From: Siphonodentalium dalli
Taxonomy: Eukaryota; Mollusca; Scaphopoda; Gadilida; Siphonodentaliidae
Length of the DNA stretch: 64,000 nucleotides
Direction: 5' to 3'
NCBI GenBank assembly: GCA_032622095.1
Contig: CP136061.1
Span: 195,840,935 to 195,904,934, forward strand
The notes beneath the pieces are model-generated. The model was not told the DNA's origin and ran no database searches. It was given only the letters and a program-made list of their open reading frames with translations. This document shows positions 1 to 11,510 of the stretch, one piece after another; position 1 is the stretch's first letter; each line of letters opens with the position of its first letter. Position numbers and translations under genes: made by a program.

Positions 1-838
1 GACCTATATAACTCATCTCATCTAACGGTAGATCATTTTACATTGATTTGCATTACACGACATTTCTCAAATACAAATGGTTTGTTGTGAATTTATGAAT
101 CAAGAAAACTTAAATTCCCTCTCGTGATATAGGCTACATGTAAAAGTAAGTTTTATTACCCCTATTTTTTCCGGATTTTCTCATGAAATTGCACTAAATC
201 AAGCATAACTCCAATCGAATGTTAATCGTTAACACAGTTAATCGAACTGATCATAGGGTAATTATATATATATATAATTATCAGGGCAATCGGGTCAATT
301 TCTGGATAAATGCGGGCCAATGTATTAGAGGGAATTAACTTACTTTTTATGTGTTTATAAACTGCACCTGTAAAAATATTCGATTTTTCATTTTTAAAAG
401 TTACTAAATTGGTACATCAGCTGAGTACAATTATAGATATGTTTCATGTCACAGATGCATATATACTCTGGGGTTATATAATTTCTAACTAATTGGTTAT
501 TCTTAAATATGGTGCACGTGTCAAATCAATTATTAATCACATAGTTATCTCATATTTGATAACTCAAAGGCCCATTTCATTTTCGAGTCACCGATTAACT
601 TTTATAGCACTTTGATATACCGTTTAAATAACAATCTATGACATAAAATATGACTAAAATACTATAATCCATCACCGCTTGGAACGTCTGTGTCTCAGAA
701 GGTGCCCGCATAGATAAATAGGAACTAGCTGAAATCATAGAAACACCCCCGTCTCGCTCACAGAAGGCAACATAATTCAAACTAAGATACAGAGTTTTTT
801 CCCTTCCATTGAAGATAATAGACTTCGCAGAAATATCA
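1..838. other. AT-rich intergenic stretch, nothing assigned
   Basis: No convincing exon, RNA gene or bounded repeat was seen on either strand. The DNA is AT-rich with short (TA)n runs near 265-285. Reading frames here are short and show no recognisable protein family. Confidence 0.5.
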
Positions 839-1768
839 ATTGTATGGAATACTATTATGGCCACTTCCTAATGGCGCTTTCGGTGCGCGCCGAAAGCGAC
901 AAAAAGTGTGCCATTAGTAACGCGCCGAAAGCGACAAATGTGCGTCGTTACGGTGCATGGCGGAATCTAGACCGTATACTATATAGATTGAAATTTGAGA
1001 TATATGATGCATGTTTTTGCCGACTGGCCCACAAAATGACTCGTTCCCAATCTACATGTTACCAATGTCAACAGTCATGGCAAATTTCACAATGATCCGA
1101 CCAAAGTTACAACCTGTAGCCTATGCCAATGGAAATTGTCGACGGACGTACTTATGTTCGCAAACCACAGTGATTGGCGATGGGTATACCAAACCATGGC
1201 AAATTGGCAATATCTCAACTTGAATTTTCATATTCAGCAGCTTGAGCTAAAATGCATGCTGAAATAGAGTCTTACATATCAAACTATGCAGCTTCTCATG
1301 TCTCAGTCATAAATAATGATAATCCTATTTATTCGAACAACGTATTCGGAAACACAAATGAATAGTACAACCACCGGTCCCTGGCACAAAATGGTCATAA
1401 TACTAAAAGTACATATATATCAGACACAGGGGTCCCTGGGGGTCCGGATTTTTTTGTTATTATATTATTTTTAGAGTCACATTCCCCACTTTAACGAAAT
1501 AACACCAAGCTTGGTGAAAATGGCTTCAAAATCACAATTTTTTCAAAATACCAAATGTGTTGACAGGACTGCCCCTTCCTTAAATAGTATAATAGTCTTT
1601 AAAACTAACATCCATAAAATGGGATAAAGCAAAACAAGTTTTAAAAATCCATTCCCAAATTCCAAAAAATGATCGATTTTTAAAAAATCTGCCGATCTGC
1701 CCGTCCGTTTGATCGCCAATATATAGCAACAGTTATAAACATTATCAGCGCCCTTAATCCCCGGGTTA
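839..1768. repeat. Fold-back repeat unit 1 of a tandem pair
   Basis: The unit opens with tatggaatactattatgg and closes with cccttaatccccgggtta. Nearly the same opening and closing bound the following unit at 1779-2857, so the two form a direct tandem pair separated by about 10 bp. Near the start is a GC-rich palindrome (gcgctttcggtgcgcgccgaaagcg). Positions 1010-1150 hold, in reverse orientation, the dispersed repeat also found at 13425-13610 and 29030-29400 (word gggctacaggtcgta). No coding capacity was seen; this is probably a non-autonomous element. Confidence 0.7.
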
Positions 1769-1778
1769 GAATATCATT

Positions 1779-2857
1779 GGTATGGAATACTATTAGGACC
1801 ATTTCCTAATGGCGCTTTCGGCGCCATTAGGAAACATATATATCAAATTTCAATCTATATATAGTATACGGGCTAGATGCCGCCACCGAAAACGACAAAA
1901 TGTGCGATATTAACGCATGTTTCGACGCGCAGAAAGCGACAAAAAGTGCGCCATTAGTAACGCGCCGAAAGCGACAAAATGTGCGTCGTTACGGCGCACG
2001 TTTTGTCGCTTTCGGCGCGCCGAAACATGCGCTAATATATCGCACATTTTGACGCTTTCGGTGCATGGCGGAATCTAGCCCGTATACTATATAGATTGAA
2101 ATTTGAGATATATGATGCATGTTTTTGCCGACTGGCCCACAAAATGACTCGTTCCCAATCTATATGTTACCAATTCCAACAGTCATGCCTAATTTCATAA
2201 TGATCCGACCAAAGTTACAACCTGTAGCCTATGCCAATGGAAATTGTCGACGGACGTACTTATGTTCGGAAACCACTGGCGATGGATACCAACCCATGGA
2301 AAATTGGCAATATCTCAACTTGAATTTTCATGTTCAGCAGCTTGAGCTAAAATGCATTCTGAAATAGCGTTTTATTTATCAAATTATGCAGCTTCTCATG
2401 TCTCAGCCACAAATAATGATAATCCTATTTATTCGAACAACGTATTCGGAAACACACACGAATAATACTACCACTGGCCCCTGGCACAAATTGGTCATAA
2501 TACTAAAAGTACATATATATAAGACACAGGGGTCCGGGATTTCTTTTTTATTATATTATTTTTAGGCTCAAATTCCCCATTTTAAAGAAATAACACCAAG
2601 CTTGGTGAAAATGGCTTCAAAATCAATTTTTTTTCAAAATACCAAATTTGTTGACAGTACGGCCCCTTCCTTAAATATTATAATAGTCTTCAACACTAAC
2701 ATACATAAAATAGGATGAAGCAAAACAAATTGTAAAAATCTATTCCCAAATTCAAAAACATTTCGATTTTTTTTTTAATCTGCCGATCTGCCACTCCGTT
2801 TGATCGCCTATATATAGCCAAAGTCATAAACATTATTAGCGCCCTTAATCCCCGGGT
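1779..2857. repeat. Fold-back repeat unit 2 of a tandem pair
   Basis: This is a second copy of the 839-1768 unit with the same ends. It is longer because it contains a long inverted repeat (1835-2114) near its start. The downstream two thirds align with unit 1 at high identity by eye, including the reversed copy of the gggctacagg repeat at about 2120-2265. No protein is supported. Confidence 0.7.
1835..2114. repeat. Long inverted repeat, arms of about 130 bp
   Basis: The left arm begins catatatatcaaatttcaat. The right arm ends with its near complement, aaatttgagatatatg. Within the arms the word cgaaagcgacaaaa(tg) recurs in both orientations, so the whole stretch could fold into one long imperfect hairpin centred near 1985. 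A smaller palindrome (cctaatggcgc...gcgccattagg) lies just upstream at 1805-1832. Confidence 0.75.
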
Positions 2858-3339
2858 TACGTGTATGATATGACCCTATGTCCACATTTTCAGAGGGGTT
2901 AAGTCGTTTTGTCGCCTTTTTCCGGACAGACACACGAACTCAATTTATTTTTATTAGTAAAGGTTAGTGCTAATGTCACTACATGTATATATTTGCACGC
3001 GTGACACCCCGTCAACAACCCCGCCATCGCTAATGTACGTCCCTAGCCTCGGCACAGAAACTGACCAACATCCCGCGTCTGGACGTCGCCTTGATATGAA
3101 TCTTGAAAGCATAATTTCGAGTTTTACTATACGAGTATAGGCTGCACTTTCAAGAATGAACAGTCCGTAGCTGCAGGTAAAATAAAGTCCATTCTGATTA
3201 CGATGCGGCAAACTAACTTCATTTATATTATTCGATTAATACAAGCCATTACTCTTTTCATCATTACTATCAATAAAACACGAATTATGCATGCACGCAA
3301 GAAACAGGTCTGTTGTGACAAACGCATGGCCAAATAGCC
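2858..3339. other. Unassigned sequence
   Basis: No gene or repeat boundary was recognised between the tandem fold-back pair and the hairpin at 3340. The open frame on the minus strand at 2954-3211 has no recognisable domain. Confidence 0.4.
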
Positions 3340-3415
3340 TGTCTCTTTGAAAAGCCGACGAAATTCCTAACAGATGTACATCGTTTAGGAATTTCGTCTG
3401 CTTTCCAAAGAGACA
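3340..3415. repeat. Compact hairpin, short form of the GTCTCTTTGAA fold-back family
   Basis: The arms read TGTCTCTTTGAAAAG...TTCCTAA and, inverted, TTAGGAATTTC...CTTTCCAAAGAGACA, around a loop of about 13 bp. The arm matches the right terminus of the 485-bp element at 48746-49230 (reverse complement GTCTCTTTGAAAAG...CGAAAATCCTAA). It is therefore best read as an internally deleted member of that family, not an isolated stem-loop. No clear target duplication flanks it. Confidence 0.8.
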
Positions 3416-3719
3416 TACGCATCGTACTCCGGTATCAGGCTATAGCTATTAGGAGGCCATGCAGTTAGCTCGTACTGTGAGAAGCACACTCGATTAATTA
3501 TCTTCATCCGGGCACTCTGAACCAACGGGGCCCGCATCTTGGTTATATCGCAATAATCAAAGTGCCCCTTTAAGCACAGAAAACACGTCCGTATACCTCA
3601 ACAGAAACAACATGTTCACAGTTTATTACCCCAGATAAGTTGATAATACAATGTTTTGGAGCATACATTTTATATAATGTGATCTGGGTTTTCGAAAATT
3701 AAGTGGGGCTTTAATATTT

Positions 3720-3885
3720 GTTTTGGGAAATTTTATACCATAGTTGACAGTGGTTAGCATTATTTTGTTGCAATTAATCGATTCTGATATTAAGTAAAGT
3801 GTATTTTGAAGAAATGTTGTTGTTGTTGTTGTTGTTGTAACTTGATTGTATGGGGACAGTCTTGTCGAATAGGGTACCTTTAGTA
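3720..3885 (+). repeat. Diverged 3' fragment of the TTAA element seen at 8191
   Basis: The words gttgacagtggttagcatta, atcgattctg, a (TGT)n tract at about 3815-3838 and a closing gggtacctttag follow the same order and spacing as the 3' half of the 8191-8637 element. The 5' half is missing or unrecognisable. Confidence 0.6.
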
Positions 3886-4739
3886 TATTTCATGGGTTTA
3901 CACAAACACATACAGGGTTTACCTTGCTTGATGCGCCAGAAAGGAAGTATGACGGATGCGCTCTGATAGATATTGGTGTTTTCCAACCTGCAGTTTGATT
4001 CCAAAAACTGTATATAAATAGGTTCAGTGAGAGGCGATGACAAAAAACATTATGAGTCGCTTTAATATCGAATCCATCAAATGATTATGGGCGCACGAAA
4101 AATTAGTCACCATTACGATATGTCATGTTTATATATACCCGTATACAAGCAATATATATAGGCCTTCTGCATGCTAACATCGATAGGCTGTTGGCGTGTC
4201 TTGGCGGATATTATGTACAACCCAGTTACAAATTACAATGGCGAAGAGAGAACACAGCGAGACATTTTATTGTGGGTGAATATTGATTCGGAGCGATAAG
4301 ACGCGTCATTGCTATTTATAGAGTATTGCTCATTAAACTGGATTTCCCAGAGAACACTTTCCCGAGACTGCACGTAAGGTGAGTTGAGTATATATCCAGA
4401 AGAGTCAGACTGGTCAGTATTCCGAGAACAAACCTATTTTAGTACATGTATATCGAGTACCATTTAGAACCGTGACGTACGTGACTGCTCAATCAGCGTT
4501 CATACATGCCAATTTGAATATCAGGTATGGAATATATGGTCCACACGCCAGATGTCAACGAAATTCTCGTTTGTATATTAATTTATAATTATATATTACC
4601 AGAAACTGTTGGAGTATCCGGCGTTGCTCGGGTAAAGAATGCGGAAACTATTCACATGAGATAAACATGACCTACATTATTTAATTGCACGACAGTCTCC
4701 GGATAAAGTTGCCTCTAACGTATACGTACGTATACGTAT
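3886..4739. other. Unassigned sequence
   Basis: AT-rich DNA with no recognised exon, RNA gene or element end. It lies just before the tandem array starting near 4740. Confidence 0.4.
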
Positions 4740-5740
4740 GCCAATATCCCCACATACAGTCTGAGCTGACGATTATCAATGTTAATATAAGTCCCAATTT
4801 AAGTCATATGAGGTCAAAGGCACATATCCCATGATATTCCTCTGGTCGGGTGACCCCTGCGTAAGTCCTATAATTTTCGTACATATCGTCTAAGCTGATA
4901 AGAAATGCTGTGTATTGCTCATAGCTGTTTATCAGTGCCGTTTTGAGCGTCTGAGGTTCAAGACACATATCCCATTATATTCTCCCGGTCAGTTGACCCA
5001 TGTGTACCAATTGTCCTACATATCGTCTAAGCTGACAAAGTGACAATGAACGTTCTTTATTGCTCATATCTGTTTATTAGTGCCCCGTTATGTAGTCCGA
5101 TGTCAACGACACATATCACATGGCACTGTTCGTCAAATTTTATGTATGTGTGCCAATTACCCCACATAGCTGATACTGATAATAAACGCTAGTTATTTAT
5201 CCTCAATGTTAATATAATTTATTAGTCCCCCCTTTAAGTCATATAAGGTCAAAGGCGCCTATTCCACGATATTCCCATGGTCAGGCAACCCACGTGTAGG
5301 CTCTAGCAATGTTCCTGCATGTCGTTATATAAGTTGATAAGGAACGCTCCTTATTGCTCATATTTGTTTATTAGTGTCCATTTAAGTCGTCTGATGTCAA
5401 AGGCACCTATCACATGATAGTCTCCTGGTCGACCAGTGTGTATCAATTTTCTTACATATCGTTTAAGCTGACAAGGAATGGAGCTCATATTTGTTTATTA
5501 TTGTCCCGTTAAGTCGTCTGAGGTCAACGGCACCTACCCCATGACACTGCTCGGGTTAATTGACATGTGTGTACAAATTTCCCCACATATCTTCTGAGCT
5601 GATAATAAACGCTTGTCATATATCATCAATGTTAATATAATTTATTACCCCCCCCCCCCTTAAGTCATGTGTTGGCCCTACATGTCGCCTAAGCTGATAA
5701 TGGACGCTCTTTATTGCTCATTTTGTTTTTAGTGCGTCTT
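4740..5740 (+). repeat. Tandem array of about seven 95-165 bp units
   Basis: Each unit repeats, with divergence, the order: cacatat.gtctaagctgata, aacgct, ttattgctcat, tgtttattagtg, aagtcgtctgaggtcaa, ggcacctatcccatgata, ctggtc, gacccatgtgtac. The anchor aagctgata or a near variant recurs near 4893, 5028, 5170, 5332, 5466, 5597 and 5691. Units containing 'aatgttaatataa' alternate with units containing 'attgctcatatttgtttatt', suggesting a two-unit higher-order repeat. No open frame runs through it. Confidence 0.8.
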
Positions 5741-6152
5741 TTGGTCTAATATTAACAACAAAGTTTACACTAAATAGTATTTGGACAATCAACCTGTACA
5801 ATGTCTGCCTATTTTGGTCTGAAGTTTCTAACCGTCGAACGTTGCATGTATATACATTCTTGCCAAATTTGGGGGTGAGAGATACCCCCACCATGTCGCC
5901 ACGTCCCTGGTCGGGAAACGACTACACTGCACTTATATATAACTACCATGCACGACACCCAAAAATAATGACAAACTTTCCAATTCAATTCAATTGTTTA
6001 TTTCTCTCGTTCCATGCGAACATTGAGATACAGAAGAAATATTTACAGAAAGTAGTTGGTGGTAATGATAATGATATATACAGTATGTACAAGTCTCCCG
6101 GTAACACATATATGAACATATATAACTAGCTTGTCACATCGCATAACAGGTA
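5741..6152. other. Unassigned sequence
   Basis: Nothing recognised. A short open frame at 5842-6129 on + has no identifiable domain or splice context. Confidence 0.4.
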
Positions 6153-6770
6153 TACCTTACTCGTATTTAAATTCGCACAGTACTATTTTTTCGCGCACCC
6201 ATCGGTGCGCGAATTGAAAACTGAGCGAAAAATAGTACGACTTCCAAGTTTAATCTAAACCACAGTCCATAGGAAATACAAGAGGGCTATGTTGCTGAGT
6301 TTACATATAATATGAATGGTTGAATATATATATATAGACAATTATACGCCTATACATGTATGCATATATTTGCATTCGGCCAACCACTATCAAGACCATT
6401 GCTCACAATTATGCCAAGCGACGAATCATGGTAACATAGATATTGTTTAAATGCTTGCATGCATAAGAAATACTAATATTCCAGGTCGCCACAAAATTAT
6501 GATGTATGTAGTTACTATAGACTAGTGTATTGTCTACACGATGTAAATCCGCCCGATGGTGTTTCATATATATAGACATTATAACTATCTCCAAGAATGA
6601 CAAAGAACCAAAACTGTCGTCAGCTCGATATACGAAAATATCACAGAAATATTACGAAAATATTTTTGTCAGTTTTGAATTCGCGCAGCTAGGTGCGCGA
6701 ATTTAAAGTGCGCGAATTCAAAACTGAGCGAAAAATAGTACTATACGCGAATTTAAATACGAGTAAGGTA
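6153..6770. mobile_element. 618-bp TA-flanked inverted-repeat element
   Basis: Both ends read TACCTTACTCGTATTTAAAT inwards, followed by a shared subterminal region containing agtactattttttcgc, so the terminal inverted repeat exceeds 40 bp with few changes. TA lies immediately outside each end (6151-6152 and 6771-6772). The subterminal regions also hold short palindromes around gtgcgcgaatt. The interior has no coding capacity. TA duplication plus inverted termini suggests a Tc1/mariner-type non-autonomous element; the superfamily is inferred. Confidence 0.85.
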
Positions 6771-7038
6771 TATATACAGATTTGTCGCGGTGTATGTTCT
6801 TACAGCACAGTTACTGGACATAAAGTCCCAAAAATAGGGTTTTATTCGAATTTATAAATGTGTATCCTAATATATAATGAATTTTTTTTATGAAAGTATT
6901 ACCTTACCAAATGGCCGGACAAACATATCTCAAATAAAAGCACTAAACACAAAACGCCTGGCATTATGTCGCCTGTTTCCTATAAATAACATACTCAGCT
7001 ACAACTCTGCAGCGATAAAAATCATTCCGGAATCCAAA

Positions 7039-7633
7039 TTAAAGGGGTACTGTACGCCAAATGTTGTTGTTGGTTTTTATAGTCTCCGAGTCGGAGAATA
7101 AGGTAACAATTTTTTCATTTTTTGAAAGTCTGTTGAGTACGAAGTAGTGTTACGGATGACAAATTTACCGGAATGCAAAAATACAAATTGTCGTTGTCGA
7201 GTAATTTTTGTACAGTTTTCAACCAAGTGAATCAAATAAAAGTTATATTATATGCATACTAGTCCGATATAATCGTTTAAGTTATTGTATCGTCGCTAGT
7301 CAGTGAGTGGCTTGAGTGTTCTCCCCGTATCATCATAATATTTTAAGCGATCGTGCGTGTGTGCGATCGGTTTAACAAGCCAGTATTCCTCAATTACTTT
7401 ATTTGATTACGGAAATTCGTAATTTAATTGACGCCATTTTATGGCTCCAGTCATAAATTCAATTTATATAAAATTATTAACTTTTAAATTATTAAATTTG
7501 AAGATAGCCTATTAACCTGAGCGTTTACAGAATACATCTTCGACTCAAATTACTTATGTTTCTATATATTATCGATATTAGATCGTTGTTGTCACCGGAA
7601 ATTTAATGAAAATGGCGTACAGTACCCCTTTAA
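7039..7633. mobile_element. 595-bp TTAA-flanked element, family 1 copy A
   Basis: TTAA at 7039-7042 and 7630-7633 encloses a perfect inverted terminus AGGGGTACTGTACGCCA. An inverted second copy lies at 59068-59658 and shares internal words such as gtctccgagtcgg and ctcaaattacttatg. Absence of any transposase frame marks it as non-autonomous; TTAA targeting is the hallmark of piggyBac-type elements. It ends about 230 bp before the start codon of the BTB gene, so it may lie in that gene's promoter region. Confidence 0.92.
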
Positions 7634-7861
7634 CGGAGTTAAAAACATTTTTCACCATTAGCGACGAGTGATTATATATACTATACTATACTATATTAGT
7701 TAAACCTGGTGTAATTTAAGGTCTTTAATCCCCCATCTCGCTGTTGGTTATACATGACAGGGTATGCATATGTGGATGCCGTTAATTATATTGCCTCGCT
7801 GTTCTGTATATTCAGGTGACCAGACCATTTCATGTGACATCCATATAAAAGAAAAATAAAG

Positions 7862-10096
7862 ATGGAAGACCACACTGATGATTGGCAATCACAGAAAGAC
7901 ATCTCAGAGTCAAATCTCCACATGTTAAGGCACTCACTGTACTGCGATGTTACATTCACAGTTGGCACTGACGACTCTACGTGTAGAGCGATAAAGGCTC
8001 ATAAGTACATGTTGACGAGCAGAAGCTGTGTTTTCGAAACCATGTTCGAAGGTTCTCTCGTGGAATCGGGAACAGTACGTGTACCTGATATAGATCCAGA
8101 TATCTTCTTGCAAATGCTAGAGTAAGTATATTTTAATTACCTCGTGCAGTCTGATCTTACATAATATATATATCTCACCGGAAAGTTAGTTTAAAGGTAC
8201 TCAATCCGAATTAACGCTCGCAATTACTATTTCCTTGGCTTCGGGGGTAAAAAAATATTTGATCTATAGTCGATGAACCCACCCATCAAAGCTAAGAGTG
8301 ATCAGATATCGATGTTTGAACTATCTATTATTTTAATTTTTAGGTGGCCCAGTAAACAGTCGACGAGAAGACTTCTCTGACCAAATTGCAGTTGAAGATG
8401 GATAACTCTAAAATCAAGTGGCTTTTTTATGTCAGATATTTGACAAACTGGCAAAATAGCATTGAACAAAATGTTGACAAATAACAGGTTTTGGACAATA
8501 TTGTACTATATAGTTGACTGCATGTGGTTAGCATTATTTTTGGGCAATATACTCGATTCTGTTAACTGAAGCGTCATTTAAAAAAACATGTTGTTGTTAT
8601 TGGTGTTGGACCATCGAATCGGATTGAGTACCTTTATTAAATTTAATGATATATACGCCCGTAGCCGAGATCATTCAATGATAATTTGTCCACGTACAAA
8701 ATTATGAAGCAATGCACATTTTAGCATATACTGAGTCATGCCTCCACCCATATCCCCATCTCTTCTCTCGATATATATCCCTCTCCCTCACCCATCCCTT
8801 CCTCCCTCATACTCGTTCTCCCAATCTCTCGCTCTATTCGTCTATATAAGTATCTCACTCTCCGTTATGCCTGGACACACCCTTTCATACATACCCATAT
8901 ATAATCCAGACCATTGATGACAAGTATAAATTGGACAACTGGTTATACTAGAACAAGTATATAACTTGATTTCATTTATTTCCAGATTCATATACACCGG
9001 TCTAGTTGAGGTGGAAAAGGAATGTGTTTTAGCTCTGATGTATGCTGCGAAAAAGTACTGTATCACAGGTTTAGTCAACAAGTGCGTTTCATTCATGTCG
9101 GTAATAATGTTACCAGAAAATGCATGCAATTTGATGGAGCAGGCTCATCTTTTCAACGAAACAGAACTATTGGAAAAGGCGCTCAAGCTAATCCTCGAAG
9201 AGGGGGACTCCGCCTTGTCAACAGATTACTTCCCGCAATTATGTCGTGATTGCGTGATGAAGATTATTTCATCAAATGACCTCGTTGTTTCCGGAGAAAT
9301 TGTTGTATTTGAGGCTATGAAAAAATGGGCCGAAAATGTCGGGCAAAGTTCCGATATGGATATTAAGAACGACTTAACATTGAGAGAGATTCTTGGTCGG
9401 CTTCTCTATCAGGTCCGATTTCCCATCTTATCGCCTTGCTATTTTCGCAAGGCCGTCGCCGGGTCAAATTTGCTAAGCGATGAAGAAAAGAACGACGTTC
9501 TGATGGGTTTCATATTTCCCGACAAATCTTCACAGTTTTTTGTAGACCATCCAAGAGCTTTTGGGGAACTGATGAAAGAGGTTTGGAGACTTCCGGTTAA
9601 CGCCAAAACGGTCGTTCGTTCCAGTCGAAGAATCCCCGATCTAAAATACTACGACGAAGAGAAAATGGATGCTATATCATTCATATCATCCAAAGATGTG
9701 TGGTTGCATGGTTTCAAATTATACGGACGATCGGACGGATTTCACACGTACAAGATTATGTTCCATGTTTGGCAACACGGCCCGGGAAACAGTGAGACAG
9801 ATATTGCGTCTTCTGAAATTGAAGTTCAGACGAATAATATCGACCCTTTTCTCAGCATAATTTTCAAGGATGCAAAGCTGGTTAAAGGATGGTGCAAGTA
9901 TACACTAGGCCTAACATTCTGCAGTGCAGGCGCGGCCACGTATTATGGCAAACGAGACTCGCCCAACCCCTACAATAGTTGTTTCGAGTGTAACGAAGGT
10001 GGTGTCGATTTTTTATTCATTGCTTCCGCCAAGGACACTAACGGAAGTGGGCCGGCAATAGGCCAAATGCCAACATTGTTGTATACGGTTGCTTAA
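7862..10096 (+). CDS. BTB-BACK-PHR protein, BTBD2/3/6-like
   Basis: There are two coding exons, 7862-8121 and 8986-10096. The intron of 864 bp begins gtaagt and ends tttccag, splitting a Glu codon; the product is 456 residues. The start ATG has a good context (A at -3, G at +4). Residues about 20-125 form a BTB/POZ fold (CDVTFTVG, AIKAHKYMLTSRSCVFETMF, VPDIDPDIFLQMLEFIYTG). A BACK domain follows (NACNLMEQAHLFNE, EIVVFEAMKKWAE). The C-terminal 145 residues resemble a PHR domain (ISFISSKDVWLHGFKLYG, closing GSGPAIGQMPTLLY), with the usual core more diverged. In known members the BTB and BACK regions bind Cullin-3 and PHR recruits substrate, so a cytoplasmic ubiquitin-ligase adaptor is inferred. 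Such genes often occur as expanded families in molluscs. Exact orthology among BTBD2, 3 and 6 cannot be settled here. Confidence 0.93.
8191..8637. mobile_element. 447-bp TTAA-type element, family 2 copy A, in the BTB intron
   Basis: The left end is TTAA followed by AGGTACTCAATCCGA. The right end is its complement, CGGATTGAGTACCT, followed by TTAT, one change from TTAA. A second copy with intact TTAA on both sides lies at 56523-57010 and shares the internal words ggcttcgggggt and ttgatgggt or its variants. It fills half of the BTB gene intron without touching either splice site. Confidence 0.9.
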
Positions 10097-10611
10097 TCAA
10101 ATGAGATCGATGCCCATATCCTGCTCGTGTGGACAGGGACGTGGTGAGATGGGCTACGTGTCTCGCCACCATGAATAGACTAGCAATTGGACATTCCATG
10201 GTTTATATGTTCACGATGCCATACGTGGAAATCTTGAGGGTGGGCGGTGAGGGGGGGGGGGGCTAATAATGAGGGGGTAACAAAGACTTCAACATTATCT
10301 TGATTTAGAAAGACAACCACTCGTGACATTTTGTCTATATTTTAGAACTTTTATGTCATGCCTGTTGATCAATCAACACTTTAGCTGAAATGATGTCCAT
10401 TATAGATATGCAGACCGAAAATAGGTTGAGATTTTCTGATACTTTAATTCTTTATTTATTAGTAGATGTCTTTTTATACCAACATTCTAATATTATCCTA
10501 ATTTCTGTAACTTTTTTTTTAGACTGAATTGCCCTTGCATCAGTCAGTGTAATATATTTTATTTCCAATTCCAAACAAATAATATGATATACAAATGACA
10601 CTGACATTCAA

Positions 10612-10617
10612 AATAAA
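10612..10617 (+). terminator. Likely polyadenylation signal of the BTB gene
   Basis: AATAAA lies 516 bp after the stop codon at 10096. It is the first canonical hexamer I noticed downstream. The 3' untranslated region would contain a G-run near 10252-10261. Confidence 0.5.
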
Positions 10618-11040
10618 AGTGATAACATATGGAAACGGGGATCAGACAACAAGCCCGAGGGCTTATATGTGAAGTCTTCTCCCCATCAGTAACTGTTGAC
10701 AAATTTTCAACCATATATATAGGAGTGTTATAGGTTGGGATTGTTTGACCATTCAGTTTGATGTATTATAATATAGTTGGGAAATTCCAACTCAATGGAG
10801 ATGCAAATAAGGTTTCCTGGAGTAGCCATTTTTTGTCTTCAGTTGAAGCTATATGGTTGGAAGTTCTAATGTTGGAACCCCCGTCCCCAACAAGGATTAT
10901 ATATATGCTAAAGTGTGCTATGTCCTTGACCAATTAATTTCCGCGGATGAGACCATATCTGTTCAAGTTTGATCAATGGCGACAGGGGAAGTCGGCTTTT
11001 GCTTGTAATGATGTATATGTTGTGATGAAAAGTCATTTTT
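10618..11040. other. Intergenic, nothing assigned
   Basis: No exon, RNA gene or repeat end was recognised between the BTB 3' end and the repeat pair starting near 11045. Confidence 0.4.
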
Positions 11041-11044
11041 ATGT

Positions 11045-11510
11045 TTATACCCATACCATAGTATGGTAAACATAGTGTCGTTGTCCGGATTGACCACTCG
11101 TCGTTCGTCCGTCTGTCTGTCCGTCTGTATATCTGTCCGTAGACACTTTACGAGTAATGCGATAACTCAAACGTTTTCTATTCGATCGGAACCAAATTTT
11201 GTATATGGGTTTCTCAGCCCAAAATACAGATCGAGTTCGAATTTTTGTTACAGAGTTATGGCCCTTTTTCGACTTAGAATTCACGCATTCTGCCATAACT
11301 CAAACATTTTTTTATGTTTACCCATACCATAGTATGGTAAACATAGTGTCGTTGTCCGGATTGACCACTCGTCGTTCGTCCGTCTGTCTGTCCGTGTAAT
11401 GCGATAACTCAAACATTTTCTATTCGATCGGAACCAAAATACAGATCGAGTTCGAATATGGGTTTGATCCGATTTAGTTTAAAGGAGTTATGACCCTTTT
11501 TCGAAAAATA
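11045..11510 (+). repeat. Tandem pair of palindrome-plus-TCCG repeat units
   Basis: Each unit opens with the palindrome TACCATAGTATGGTA, then gtgtcgttgtccggattgac, then a pyrimidine-rich (TCCG/TCTG)n tract, gcgataactcaaa, cgatcggaacc and gttatggcccttttt. Openings lie near 11053 and 11324. The second unit is shortened inside the tract. The layout matches repeats at 13356, 14727, 43757, 51239 and 61729, although the opening palindromes differ in sequence. Confidence 0.8.
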
